From: Epiperipatus broadwayi
Taxonomy: Eukaryota > Onychophora > Udeonychophora > Euonychophora > Peripatidae
DNA length: 64,000 nucleotides
Assembly: GCA_028023455.1 (NCBI GenBank)
Contig: JAQFVV010006199.1
Span: 2,852,001 to 2,916,000 of the forward strand
Direction of reading: 5' to 3'
A program made the position numbers and the translations under genes. Numbering within the stretch: the stretch's first letter is position 1; each line of letters begins with the position of its first letter. Below the pieces are notes generated by a model. It did no database searches. It saw nothing but the letters and a program-made list of their open reading frames with translations, and was not told the DNA's origin. Shown one piece after another: positions 1 through 12,105 of the stretch.

Positions 1-417
1 TTTATTAAACTCTTTTTTAACCATTTGTAATGCCATTCCCCATTGCAAATTAAGGTAATAAGTTGAATATATATTAATTTTTATATATTTTACATTATTG
101 GGTAATTTATGTGATTAAGAGTGATATTCAATGATCAATATATTAAATCTGTTTTATCTGTAGGAAGTGGCTGGTATTTACATGCATTGACAGATTAGAA
201 GTAATGAAAAATTTATGAAGTTTCTTTTATTCTGTGGTGATATATCTTGACTGTAATTTTCCATGAATATTAATATAGATTATTAATTGCTTTATAGTAT
301 GCATTGCTATATGTATGGGATGTGAATAAAGCAATTATCAGTTACAGCTTCTTTTAATAATGAGTTAGTTGTATATTTATACATCAGATATTTATATATA
401 AAAATATGTAAAAAATT
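1..417. other. AT-rich spacer, nothing recognised
   Basis: Very AT-rich sequence without a credible reading frame, RNA gene or repeat that I can identify. It ends where the left arm of a long hairpin begins. Confidence 0.6.
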
Positions 418-724
418 TATTTTAAAATAATGCTTTTATGTAAATAGCTAACTAAAAAGTAGAAAAATAACAAAGTAATCTGCCTCTTGATTAATTTGCA
501 ATTCTTGGAAGATATCATAGAGCTTAAGAATCTACATTTGTTATAAAACAACTGGAAATTGCAGGAATATTGTTTCATAAAAGCATTTGGAGCCTTTTTG
601 ATTGAGCCTCAAATGCTTTTATGAAATTTTTATGATATTTTCCAAGAATGGCAAATTAACTATGAGGAGATTACTTTGTTATTTTTTTACCTTTTAGTCA
701 GCTATGAGCATTATTTAAAAAAAA
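418..724. repeat. Long imperfect hairpin (MITE-like), about 300 bp
   Basis: The left half (about 418-570) and right half (about 598-724) are inverted copies of each other. Matching blocks include ATAACAAAGTAATCT near 467 against its complement near 669, ATTCTTGGAAGATATCATAG against CTATGATATTTTCCAAGAAT with one or two changes, and TTTCATAAAAGCATTT near the centre. The arms are nearly contiguous, so the whole repeat folds into one hairpin. No protein is encoded. The shape fits a fold-back MITE or a retroposed inverted duplication. I cannot assign a family and see no hammerhead core in it. Confidence 0.75.
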
Positions 725-3125
725 TTTTTTTACATATAATTTTTTTTAACTTTTTAGTTATATTTACATATTATATTAAAAAATTATTAAAATTATATAA
801 AAAAATCTGACTAAGTATAATTTAATAATAAGTTGTGAAAATAAAAAATACACTCTTTAACAAATGAATTCTAAATTTAAGTATTATGTAATTATCTACT
901 ATATAAAAATATTTATATATTGGCTTTATGATTAATTCAATTAATTAAGTATGAATTAAATCAATATTAACAAAATTTTAATCTACAAATATAATATTTC
1001 CATTGACTCATTATTAAGGAGTTTTGGGGGAAAGCATAAGGATGTGAGTTCAAGTTGTAAATGGGAATAGATTTTTTCTTTTCATTATTAAAAATCCAAA
1101 AATGTTGACATACAGATTTACAGACAGAAACATAGAGAACAAATTAATAAAAATGCATTTAAAATGAAATGTTATAATAAATCATTATAGGCATTACCTC
1201 ACTTTATTTATTTTTGGTATTGGATTCTTTTATGAATTATATACTACCCACCACATCTATCTTTAGGTATTCATGGTGATGATTACATCCACATTAATTT
1301 TATGTATCTGTTTCCTATTTATTAGAAATTTTATCAAGGTGTGTGTGTTCATTAATTTCCCTATGGAAATCTATAACGTTATCATTTTTGAGTATTAATA
1401 AAATTCATTTTAATTTACCTGATATACTGATTGATGTTATCTCATTCTTTATTAGTATTTAACAATTGAAGAATATAAACATATATAAGTTATTTACTTA
1501 TAATTTATATATAATTTCATTGTCATATTTAATTAATTGTTTCAGATTATAGTATTTTATATGCATGCATATATCTATAACTTCAAATATTTTAATAGAG
1601 TATAGAAGTAACACATAGCATAGTACATTTATATAAGGGGTAATGCTGTCAATCCTATATTAATAATAAATAGTTTCTGATCTCTACAATCATGTGGGCT
1701 ATTATAAAAAGGCTTTGCATGTTTAGTGGAAGTGAATATTATAATTATCTTGCTAGTAAAATTAACTTCTCTCTCTATGGATATATCTCCATTAGGTTGC
1801 GATATATTATGGTAACCTACAATAAATAGGAAGGTTAGGTTTTTTATCCAGTGGCACCTTCTGGCAAGTGTGACATTAACTTAACCAAACTCCTACATTC
1901 ATTATAATATGTATTGTAATTCTCATGGCCTATAATACTCTTAGTTTAACCCTATTAGCATGAGAACAGGACATTTAATAAAGTAAAAATAAAATAAAAC
2001 AGAGTAAACACAAATATAAGAACAGGGCAGGCTGACTATGATGAGTGTGAACATGAGAATACGGGTAGAGCATGAATAGAAGAGGTTACGGTACTAAAGA
2101 CATTACAGTACATTGACCCTAAATCCTTACATTCTAACATTATATAAAGTTTGCAGATTAAGCTAACTTTCAATACATGAAAGATAATAATATTAATAGT
2201 ATGTTTAACTTGCAATTATATGAGAAGATTAATAATCAGAAAGATATCTGTCTAGGAAATGATCATGAAATTAGCAGAATGAAATTAATGACAAATGAAT
2301 AAAGATGTAGAAGATTAAAAAGGGTAACAAAGAGCAAATAATGATTAACTAATGTAAATAAATGATGAATAGACTTAAGAATGAGAGGAAGAGAAAGGAA
2401 ATATGTTAAAGTAATGGATAGTTAATTTTGAAATGAAATAGAGATGAATGAAGGATGAATAAATTATGCTGGTATAATAAAATGAGATGATGACAGAACT
2501 AAAAGAAAATAAGGATATAGATGAATTATTACAACAATGTTGGTGATGATAAATGGGATCCTGAAATATTAATCTGGCACTACTAAAACAAAAACAAGGG
2601 TTTCTAAGTTTAAATAATCAAAGAAAAGGGTTTAAATCTTTGGGATTTTAATTAATCAATAAAAATAAAGGGACTAAGGTAATGTGTACGAAATGACTTA
2701 AGAAATAAGTCTGATAAGCAAACTCAAAGTTTAAAATTATTAAACAATAATTTCTCAGGGTTCATAAGATTTTAGAAATTTAATAATTTCATAGTATACA
2801 TCTTGATCAGCAGAAGGAAATACAGCTATCCAAATATAGAGAATTAAAATAAATTATATTACATAAGAATTATTGAAGGATATCTAATTCCTTTACTGAT
2901 AATAATAAAGAACAACTTTAAACTTTCTAATAACTCAAACAAATCCATAATAATAAGGTAAACATAACAATCATGTTAACCGTTAAATAATCTTAAAATA
3001 TTTTGATCATGCTTACAACAATAATAATAGGACAATAATAACATTATCTAAGAACAATTTAAATTTGACCTCTTTGATCACTGTGACTAAGCTCAGTGAA
3101 TGATTGTATCTTACAATTTATTGGG
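725..3125. other. AT-rich spacer with a purine-rich stretch
   Basis: No gene is recognised. About 2030-2560 is unusually purine-rich on the plus strand (many GA, AAAG and GAGAG runs), and 1790-1900 has somewhat higher GC content than its surroundings. Neither gives a credible protein. A degenerate B-box-like GAGTTCAAG near 1050 hints at an old tRNA-derived SINE but is too weak to call. Confidence 0.45.
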
Positions 3126-3588
3126 TTTCATTCCAATATCAGCCTTTCAAGCTAATTGAGCACACGCCTTTTGAGTGTTAAATGAATGAATACTCTCCTC
3201 TTCAATCCAAGATATAGTATTTATGCAGAAATAAAAAGAATCCCTCTTATTCCTACGACTCAAATTCTTTTATATGAGCAAATCTGAAGAACTGTTAAAG
3301 AGAGCGTGAGTAGATTCTCACTTTAAATTACTATTTATGATGTTTTTTGGCTGAATGACGTCGGTGTAATTACTTAGAATTTACTAAACGTCATTCTTAC
3401 TGAAACTTAATTATGAGTAAATAAGCAAATATTTTCTCATATAAAAGAATTTGAGTTGTAGGAATAAGAGGGATTCTTTTTATTCCTGCATAAATACTAT
3501 ATCTTGAATTGAAGAGGAGAGTATTCATTTATTTAACACTCAAAAGGCGCGTGCTCAATTAGCTTGAAAGGATGATATTGGAATGAAA
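3126..3588. repeat. Inverted repeat with 153-bp arms
   Basis: The arms are 3126-3278 and 3436-3588. They begin TTTCATTCC and end GGAATGAAA and match along their whole length with scattered substitutions. The loop of about 157 bp holds a second small hairpin, GAATGACGT (3353-3361) against ACGTCATTC (3388-3396). There is no reading frame. It resembles a non-autonomous element with long terminal inverted repeats. No clear target duplication is visible at its edges. Confidence 0.8.
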
Positions 3589-3814
3589 TATAATTGCAAG
3601 CATGGCGCTAGATAAAATATTTGCTAATTTATTGGGTTATTATTCTTTAAAATCAAATATTTGGGTTTTAAGATATCACTTTAAAGTAGCATCTCTGCAT
3701 AATAACAAAAATATTTTAATCAGACAATAGTAAAATTTTATATGCTCTAAATATATGAGTTTAGTAAAATTTATTAATAATATGCTGATCATATAATAAC
3801 ATTAATAATAAAAC
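3589..3814. other. AT-rich spacer, nothing recognised
   Basis: Short AT-rich interval between the 3.1-3.6 kb hairpin and the hammerhead repeat cluster. I see no feature in it. Confidence 0.5.
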
Positions 3815-4277
3815 AGGCAAAACTCACTTCATGTATTGCCACACACAGCAAGCTAGAGTAATCAATGGATGCCAGAAGACATGCATAAAATCCCCATCTA
3901 GTGCCTACTCATCCAATATCCCCAGACTAGTTTCTGGCTTGTAGCCTTCATCAGTGAGGAGCCTTGGATCTGAGATCACTGCACCTAGATCTTAGGATCT
4001 AATGCAACCCTCTAGCAGCCACTTTTTATCTCCATTTAACTACAAAACTATGAGTCTTAAACTGAAAACATCTTAATGTTTTCAATCCAAGCCCATTAGC
4101 TTATATAGTCATATGGGTCTGAACTCAGTGCAGTCCCCATACATTTTGGTGTCTTTAGTCTGGGGATATTGGATGAGTAGGCACTAGATGGGGATTTTAT
4201 GCACAAGCTTTCTGGCATCCATTGATTACTCTAGCTTGCTGTGTGTGGCAATACATATAGTGAGTTTTGCCTGTTTT
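3815..4277. mobile_element. Hammerhead repeat family A, inverted composite locus
   Basis: The ends are inverted copies: 3815-3928 matches 4157-4277, beginning AACAGGCAAAACTCAC and ending GTGAGTTTTGCCTGTT. The interior 3929-4156 is the rest of a minus-strand unit (hammerhead motif and a body of about 180 bp). The right arm is a second tail piece in plus orientation. It starts four bases before the hammerhead's predicted cleavage point, because AGTC at 4157-4160 directly abuts the 5' end of the body. That suggests an RNA product with an end at or near the cleavage site was used as an insertion template. No protein is encoded. Related copies lie at 4377-4690 (plus) and 54434-54782 (minus). Confidence 0.75.
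3911..3969 (-). ncRNA. Hammerhead ribozyme motif, family A copy 1
   Basis: Read on the minus strand. The outer stem I is ATCCAA/TTGGAT, with a 3-nt internal loop GGC on the 5' strand and TA on the 3' strand. The inner stem I is TCCTCA/TGGGGA (six pairs, one wobble). The core CTGATGA is followed by stem II GGCT-ACA-AGCC flanked by an A-A mismatch, then GAA. Stem III is the palindrome ACTAGT, and the predicted cleavage is after GTC. The layout is that of a type I hammerhead ribozyme. Two cautions apply: the pair next to the core is A-A where active hammerheads usually have G-C, and stem III has only about two pairs, so efficient cleavage may need a dimer. Confidence 0.7.
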
Positions 4278-4376
4278 AACAACAGTTATACACAAGCATA
4301 AGAGGTGGTGGTCATGTGATGATTATTGGCTTAAAACAATCCTGCCTAATAGGATAGTGGTTATGGTTATTAAAGA
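4278..4376. other. Short spacer between family A units
   Basis: About 100 bp of unrelated sequence between the composite locus and the plus-strand unit. The body of the plus-strand unit begins at about 4377 with CCAAAGACACC. Confidence 0.4.
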
Positions 4377-4690
4377 ACCAAAGACACCAAAATATATGGG
4401 TAATGAACTGAGTTCAGACCCATATGACTATATAAGCTAATGGGCTTGGATTGAAAACATTAAGGTGTTTTCAGTTTAAGACTCATAGTTTTGTAGTTAA
4501 GTGGAGATAAAAGTTGGCTGCTGGAGGGTTGCATTAGATCCTAAGATCTAGGTGCAGTGCTCTCAGATCCAAAGCTCCTCACTGATGAAGGCCACAAGCC
4601 AGAAACTAGTCTGGGGATATTGGATGAGTAGGCACTAGATGGAATTTTATGCACAACCTTCTGGCATCCATTGATTACTTTAGCTTGTGT
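4377..4690 (+). mobile_element. Hammerhead repeat family A, plus-strand unit
   Basis: A single unit in plus orientation: body about 4377-4565, hammerhead motif 4566-4624, tail to about 4690. The body is the reverse complement of 3970-4156 with a few per cent change. The tail repeats 4157-4240 but breaks off before the GTGAGTTTTGCC end. There is no reading frame of note. It is a non-coding, presumably retroposed repeat. Confidence 0.75.
4566..4624 (+). ncRNA. Hammerhead ribozyme motif, family A copy 2
   Basis: Outer stem I ATCCAA (4566-4571) pairs with TTGGAT (4619-4624), leaving an AGC loop (4572-4574) opposite TA. Inner stem I TCCTCA (4575-4580) pairs with TGGGGA (4611-4616). The core CTGATGA is at 4581-4587, stem II is GGC/GCC inside 4588-4600, GAA is at 4601-4603, and ACTAGT at 4604-4609 forms stem III. 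Predicted cleavage follows C4610. Compared with copy 1, one stem II pair is lost by a T-to-C change. All core residues are present. Confidence 0.75.
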
Positions 4691-7600
4691 GAGGGTTTAT
4701 TGGCTTAAATTAATAATATTGAGTGATGACAATGGCAATAGCAATAATAATAATATGGATAGTGTTTAGCAATAAGGTTAGTGACAACTTACTAAATTTT
4801 AAAACAAATTTTATTTACAATTAATATTTACACATTCAAAAAAAATTAAGATTGTAATACACCATTATGTTTCACAATATTATTATTTACACTTATTCTT
4901 TTAATTTACATCATTCCAGCTTATTACAATTTTATTAAATTTTGTTTACCATATATAGGTTTATTAGATTTCAATAGTAAAATTAAATACATAATTTTGA
5001 TAATCACAAGAGTACTATTTAACAAATGGTCGGTTGACATGACTTAATACTAGCACTTTTAAGATGACGAATATGTTTTAAGGCATCAATAATTATGCCT
5101 ATTTCATCCCATTTAGAAGATTATGTAACTTCCTAATTCTATTTATCTAGGATGTTGGGCTGGTAATATAAGCCAAATCTACCTAAAATAAATTAATATC
5201 ACTGTAATTCTACATTTGGTTTCCTGATATCCTATTATAAATTTTTTCTATCTCATTTGACAACTTTAGCTTACTAATACTTAACTAAGAGTAACCAACA
5301 ATAAATTCAATATACATTTGATATCATTTTGAGCTGCTAATAAATTAGTACAATAATGTAGTATTATAAATTAATACTTAACAGAAGTATTACTATTTGG
5401 TATCATCATTTGCCTAATGTGGACATGGTTCCACATCTAATTCATACCTTTTCAAGGATGATTTTATTGTCACTAAATATTAAACCATCAAGAATTAAGG
5501 GGGTGAAATTTAATGCCATATGCAATATATCCATAAGTATAATAGTGATGAACCAAGGCAGATAAGTAAGTAAGTAACCTAGACCACAGTCATTCCATGA
5601 CTATGGATGGTCTAATACCCATATGCTATTATTTGGAATACCTACAGGGATATGAGGGAAGGTTAATCCCTTCTTTAAGAAAATACACAAATTTCTTTGT
5701 AACAGTATAGGCTTTAATTAGCTCAAAAGTCCATGGGAGTTTGCAGAATTCACCCATGATAATGACTTAATACTTTCACACAGAGTAAAGCAAGAAGTAC
5801 GCCTCATGTGAGATGACATGGATATAAAAACAAATAACAAGCATAACAACACATCACATCATGATTATCTAACATGGCAACAATCGAATCACAAATAAAC
5901 AATGTCTACATTATAAGTGTGAATACCAAACAAACAGAATATAATCATCAATTAATATATGGAAATTAAAATAGCAATTATCAACTCAAAAGCAATTCCT
6001 AACAGGTAATAATTATCACTGATAATCAGTTGCATAGTACAATACATAGTAAAATATTAAATATGCCTAGATTCAATCAAAATTGAATTTCACCGTTCGT
6101 GATTATTTGATAATTTTAGTTTCACTGATTACAAAAAAAAGATATGATAAAGTTTAAAATCTTATCATAAATGATTCTATCTTTCTTGTGATAATTTTTT
6201 AATATAAATATACACTAAAATGTAACCATTACTTTGGATCCTTTTATTTTATGAGCAAGCTGCTGATCACCTATGAATATTAAATGCACACAAGATTATA
6301 ATAAACACAATAAATAAACAAAAATTGTTAAATAAGATTTCTTCCTATTCCTTCTATAAAGAAAATAAAAACTTGAATATAACAATGTAAACTGCAGAAT
6401 TATTTTGAAGACTTTGTAATGTTCTTTACTTTTAATAATATCATAATTATTTTGTATTTCTCAGTGCATTTTTCATCTATAAATATCTTGAGAAAACTAT
6501 TTCTCTCTCCCTGTGTATACACTAATGGAATTATCAAAACATATCAACTTCTGCTTTTAACTTCAAATATAAAACTAGCATGGAAGATTATTATAAATTT
6601 TATTATTTATCACAAATATTTGTAAATATCCATCTTCAATATATTTTATTAGAATCACAAAGATTCTGGATGCTTCAAGTAAACATTTATTAATCAGTTA
6701 TTACTAATCATAGAGGAGTTGCCAAAATCATTAATTAATTATGATCTCTCCTTTTTTTAACACTTTTAAACTGGAAGAAAATGCAATGCTGAAGAAGAAT
6801 GTTGATTTTAAAAAGATTATTGCTGTTTATAATTATTTAATTTTAAACTGTAATCCATCTATCCAATAAATATTCTGTTGTACTTTTAAAATTCACAATA
6901 TGATTAATGTAATGAATTACCAATTTGAAATTAAAATGGACTATGAAATAATATTGGCAGATAATCATAACAATTCCACTACAGTTAAGTAAGTCACATC
7001 CTGTTTTTTTTGTAAACTTGAGGTAATTTATACATTTAATATTAAGAATTTCAGCAAAGTATTTCTGAGAACTATGATTATTAATTTTAAACATAATAAA
7101 ATAATTTAATTATTTCCTATGTATTCTATAAATTCTATAATGTTAAGTAGAAATTATTGGCATATACGATTAGTTTAAAATAGCATTCCACTTTAATAAA
7201 GTATTTTATAAGTGTACAGGAGAATTATTTAGCAATTAAAATCAGAAATAACTTTTAACATAGTTTGCCTGTAATTTTCTTCTATTAGTGAAAGTTCAAA
7301 ACTACTTTCTATCACAATTTCAAATTCATTATAGCAACATTTGTTACGTACTTTATGATTCATAACTAAAACAATTGTAAGGTAATTTATGAAAATTAAT
7401 GCTTACAAATTTCCTGAATTGCTTGTTGTTTAACTTAATCTTGGTAGCCATTTTCTTGCTGTAACTTCAGTCTTGTCTGTGAACTCTAGTTTTCAAATTA
7501 TCAGTTGGTGGTCATAATGCATTTTTTTGTGAATGAAGGATGCTTCAAAATTTACTCCATGCTTTATTAATTAATGTCAATAAAAAAATATATATATATA

Positions 7601-8289
7601 CTTTTCACTATAGAAAATAATAAATTTTAAATAATTTATATACTTAAAATAATAGATAGGTTTTTTTGACAGTCAAAAATGATCTCCATGTTCATTTTAA
7701 AAAGTAATAATAATAATCCCTTTCCAAGTTGTCCTAGCTAATTTATAAACTGTTTAAACAAGGGGCTGATTGTAAATTAATAAGCCAATCAGATTATTTA
7801 TTGTCAATAGAAATATTTGCCTAAAATGAGCAAATCTCCATTTTAAAATCTTGATTATAACTAAATGAACTCTTAGCTAATATAAAAATATTTAATGATT
7901 AATTATATTGTTTAGTTTAAAAATAATTCTAATCTTAAGTCTGTTGATAAACTATTATTTAGCAGTAAAATATTAAAATAATTGTACGGCTTTATTTAAA
8001 GTAATGTTATGTTATTATATCATAAATATGGAAACTAATTTATCTGTCAAATTGTATATGAGCATATCCACACACAACCTAGTAGAAAACTGACATATTT
8101 GTGGAATAATCTGATTACTTACTATCTCAGAGAGATGTATTTATCAATTTTTCCTATTCTCATCCAATGAAATTAATAGTCATTAGACCACTCCACTGAT
8201 TCAAACAACATATTTAAATAATTAAGATTACTGTTGATTAAAATTTTAGTTCATGGATTGATAAAATATAACTTGGTGAACATCAAGCC
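4691..8289. other. AT-rich spacer, nothing substantial recognised
   Basis: About 3.6 kb without a credible gene. Small features only: an imperfect hairpin around 5578-5613 (TAGACCACAGTCAT facing ATGACTATGGATGGTCTA) and short AT runs such as 7585-7600. The open frames here are short and follow AT composition. Confidence 0.5.
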
Positions 8290-8390
8290 TAACCATAAGG
8301 TTACAATATATATATATATATATTGTGTATCATTGGTACATAATATAAGGTTACATATATATATATATATATATTGTGTATCATTTAAAT
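8290..8390. repeat. Duplicated (TA)n unit
   Basis: The block AAGGTTACA plus (AT)n plus TTGTGTATCAT occurs twice in tandem, at about 8299-8333 and 8347-8385. This is a local duplication of a microsatellite with its flanks. The short open frame spanning it is composed of the repeat and is not a gene. Confidence 0.7.
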
Positions 8391-8857
8391 CAGAAAAGAG
8401 AGAACCCGGTCTTTAATTTTTTTTTATAATATAATGTTGTTTTAAGAAAAACGTACAGTGAAAGTTTAATTTTTCTTTTTTTAATATAAGTTAACTAAAA
8501 TAAATTCAATGTTGGAAAGTGCATACTGAATAATTGATTCAAATAGTGAAAGGAAATTTCAAAGGTAAAAAGATTGCTATCAGAAACAACTTTCTGATAG
8601 TAATTAAAAATGGCAGAAATTCATAACGAGAAAAGAGACTTTGTAATAAAAAAATGAGAAATAATGTAGAAGTGTATAAAATAGAACAAAAGGTAAAAAG
8701 AAATATGCACAGAACTTCGAAAAAGAATCTGGGGATATAAAAGGAGCTGACAGGTTTGAAAGGTGTCTTTTGTCTTGTTGTTCCAGAGAGTGTTGAGCAA
8801 TTTGAAGTGCCTCTATCTTTTTTTTATACAAAAAAAAATATTAATAAAATGCATCCA

Positions 8858-9080
8858 CTTAGATACGAACTGAAATCGCTCTCCATGAGTGAGTAGAATT
8901 CTATCATTTGCTGACATTTTCTCTCGAGAAAAGTCACCTAGATTGTCGTCTGGCTCTACCTAAATTTGATCAGAGATTTGGAAGAAGTAAAACTAAAAAA
9001 ACAACTACTGCGGACTACCCACTGACTGAATTGGACGTCAGAGGATCAATGACCTACTTAAATATCAACTTACCGGTAAG
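8858..9080 (+). other. Higher-complexity block ending in a splice-donor-like site
   Basis: This block is less AT-rich than its surroundings and has several CpGs. It ends at ACCGGTAAGTTAA (about 9071-9083), which contains a good match to the consensus 5' splice site (G followed by GTAAGT). No long open frame or known protein is recognised. It could be a non-coding or 5'-untranslated exon, or part of an unrecognised repeat. Confidence 0.25.
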
Positions 9081-9979
9081 TTAATGGCCATAACTTTTAC
9101 ATAAAGCTTTATGAATAGAGATTTGAATGAAATGTTATCCCATAATTTTTTGATCTAAAGATTTGCGAATGGAGTGAATGAAACTGTTACCATGGAAAAA
9201 TAAGACACCAACTAGTTATTACTTCAATATTTGAATCAAATTATTAAATTCATATGCACAATACTTTCCAATATTATAATTTTGTCTTAATCATAAATAT
9301 TAAATGTTTGACGGGCTAGAATAAATTATTATTATTAGTTTAACTTTCATTGTACGTGTATAAATTTAATGTTATTATAAGTTTTATAGTTAGTTGTTTA
9401 AATTCAAATTAGTATACAAAGACCTTTGCTAAATAGATTTATTTTTCTTAATTAAGTCAAAGGGGAATATCTTCTACTTAACAGGAATTTTAACCCGGAT
9501 CATATAATTATTACTTTATGAGTTACAATATGTTTGACGCAGACTCAGTGGGTCTAACGACTCTGGCACCCTCATGTAGAAATTAAAAACTGATTCAGCT
9601 CACAATTGTACTCGGTAATAATTCTAGGCCAAGCTGATCAGGAAAGATAGTTATGTTTTTAGAATAATAATGAAATGTTCTCCTTTTTTTTAAATAAAAT
9701 AAATGAACATTTAATTTTCTTTTACATAACTTGATCAACTTGCGCATTTATAATGCGTATAGAGGCCTAGAAATACGGAAAACGTTATAATATATATATA
9801 TATAAATCGAGTATACTTTCAATGCATATGCATCATAATCATGGTTGTTCTGTTAAGAATCACAAGATCAATTTCTTGCTAATTTGAATACTACTAACTT
9901 TTTGACTCATTATATATTCATTTTGTGTGATAAACCATGGCTCTTTGATCTTATATTTCTATTGTTTCTTCTTTGCATA
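9081..9979. other. AT-rich spacer, nothing recognised
   Basis: No supported feature between the splice-donor-like block and the Penelope-like fossil, apart from a short (TA)n at about 9791-9804. Confidence 0.45.
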
Positions 9980-11479
9980 TTATTTTAACAACACTAAGAT
10001 CAACACTATCACCATATTCCTTTTCTTTTGATTGTAAAATATGGATAAATTTGTTGAACAGGTCTTGATTTTTTTGTACATTAAGGTATGTTGGGTCAAT
10101 CCTGTTCTCATATTTGCTTTTGTTTCATATAATAGGTGTAAAGACAGTCCATTTGGCTGCATCCTATCATATTCACAACATTAGGTTGATCCTATTTATG
10201 TATTTTATCCTTTATATTATTAATCAGTCTATTTAAATTAATGGGCATTCTAAATCCAATGTTGAATTTATCAGTATAAATTTTTACAGTTTTGATTCCA
10301 ATGTGTGGTATGTATGATAGCACTATCCATTTTTTGTCATTTGTATTCCTAATTTCATTTGTAATGTTTTTTTAAAATTTGCTACATATTTATGTATATC
10401 AGTTCCATTATAACCTGATTTTATCATACCAGCAATATAAGTTGCTAGGTTTTCATCTTGTCTGACTGGAATTGACATAAATAGTTATTGCAATGCAATA
10501 AGGGTTTTAATCCCATTAATTTATACAATGTAGGTACCTGGGATTTTACATTGATGCATTCTATATAAATTTGGGTGATCATCATTTTATAATACAATGA
10601 GTTGTAATTCTGCCTTATTTTCAAATTGAGGTAATAAATTTTATTATCGTTTTCTGGTTTTATAGTCCAATTTAAAACTGATTTTGTGCTCAATTCATTA
10701 AACATGTTAATGATAATAACCCCATGGTGCACATATAAAGGCATCACTTACATAGCATATGCATTTAATATTGAAAAGATTATATTAGCTTCTTTGAAAG
10801 CCAAATCATGGTACATATGATTGTGCTGACAGATGGGTCATTGGCCAAGATTCTGCCATTTTATATATATTGTCCCTATATTTCCCTACTAGATCATTAT
10901 CAATTTAGGTTAGAAACAGTGATAAATTCTTTCTTATATGTGCTACTTTCTTATTAATTAATAAGTTATTAATAATTTTAATTGATCCCTTTCTATTTAC
11001 CAATCCATACAATTTGTGGTATTAATTGAAGTCATTGTATATTCATTGGAGATAACAACATTTTAAATATTTATGAATTTAGACAATGATTTAATAGCAA
11101 ATTTCTCAAAATCCAATCCATCTTTTAACATCTGCATTACTTATTTAGATGCTTTTTAATAATATGGACCATTAATGTCTATTATTAATCTTAGAGGGTA
11201 ATATTCTTTTGCATTTTAATAGTATAATCTAGATAAAATGGCACTCGATGGATACATATGTAAATATTGCTTTCTGTTATATAATTTATGTAAATATTTT
11301 TGAAGAATGCAGGTTATGAATTTTTCTTTCTTGGGTTTGATGTTACAATTAGAAAGTTTATTGAATTTTAATGCAGTGATTTGCATAAACATTTTATCTT
11401 CATTCTTGTCATTATTTAATAAAAGAAAGCAGTGTCCTTTATCTTCCTTCATGCAAATGATTTCATTTTTATCAAGCAT
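9980..11479 (-). pseudogene. Decayed Penelope-like element: RT and GIY-YIG endonuclease remnants
   Basis: Reading the minus strand from 11479 downward, several fragments lie in the order expected for the single protein of a Penelope-like element. First comes KEDKG in a context like the family's ADKG region (about 11430). Then comes PLRLIIDINGP (about 11170-11195), like its PLRPIVS block. YVSDAFICAPWG (about 10719-10754) follows, with YVSD where the catalytic YVDD should stand. Next is a region ending IYYLNLKI, comparable to the family's I-x-FLD block, then a stretch like its connector (SYIPHIG, about 10280-10310). Last is LLYETKANMRTGLTQH (10088-10135), which aligns without gaps to the YIGET...R...H motif of GIY-YIG nucleases but has lost the YIG and R residues. 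Frames change several times and stops intervene, so this copy is dead. Detection rests on motif order, since identity is low. Confidence 0.65.
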
Positions 11480-11757
11480 TCTTTAAATACCTTGACACTT
11501 TTGAGTCTGGGTGAGCATTTTTTTTTTTTTAAATTAGTTTTCAAAACTGTAGTTGCTTTGACAAACAATGTGCCCTTCTGTTTTATTATTAGAAATTATA
11601 AAGCCATGCATACTATACAAACCAGTTTGTAAAGTAATTAACAATCATATTGTTAGTTAATTGGAAAGCCAAGTGACATTTGAATACCAAAATTCTGAGT
11701 ACAACTAGTATAATCAGTGAATTAAACAAATTTTTGGGTTCTCATAGAATAGCTGCT
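11480..11757. other. AT-rich interval upstream of the Penelope-like fossil
   Basis: This may include the diverged 5' part of the minus-strand Penelope-like element, but I cannot identify conserved motifs in it. A T12 run lies at about 11519-11530. Confidence 0.35.
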
Positions 11758-11992
11758 AAATCCCACTCGATGGTGCAGTTTTCACGCTAAAATTATAAAA
11801 TATGATCATTCACGGGCCGTTAATTATAATCATTTTGATGTGTTTTTTCTCTTTTTTAAATATTACTTAATTTTAAATATTATTTTTTATTAACGTATAC
11901 AAATTAAATGATAATAATAAATGTAAAATAAAATAAACAAATTACAATTTGATTCGTCTTTTTTAGTTTTCTTTTTATTAGAAAAAATCAAT

Positions 11993-12043
11993 TTTCTATC
12001 GGAGATTTTTTCTATCGGAGATTTTTTTCTATCGAAGATTTTG
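11993..12043 (+). repeat. Three tandem copies of a 16-17 bp unit
   Basis: The unit TTTCTATCGGAGATTTT occurs three times, the last with CGAAG for CGGAG. It lies just left of the TTAGGG-like array inside the candidate inverted-repeat element. Confidence 0.75.
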
Positions 12044-12105
12044 TTTACCATTAGTTTTTATTTCAAATAGAATGATAACTAAAAGTAAAACTTGTTACGT
12101 TTACA

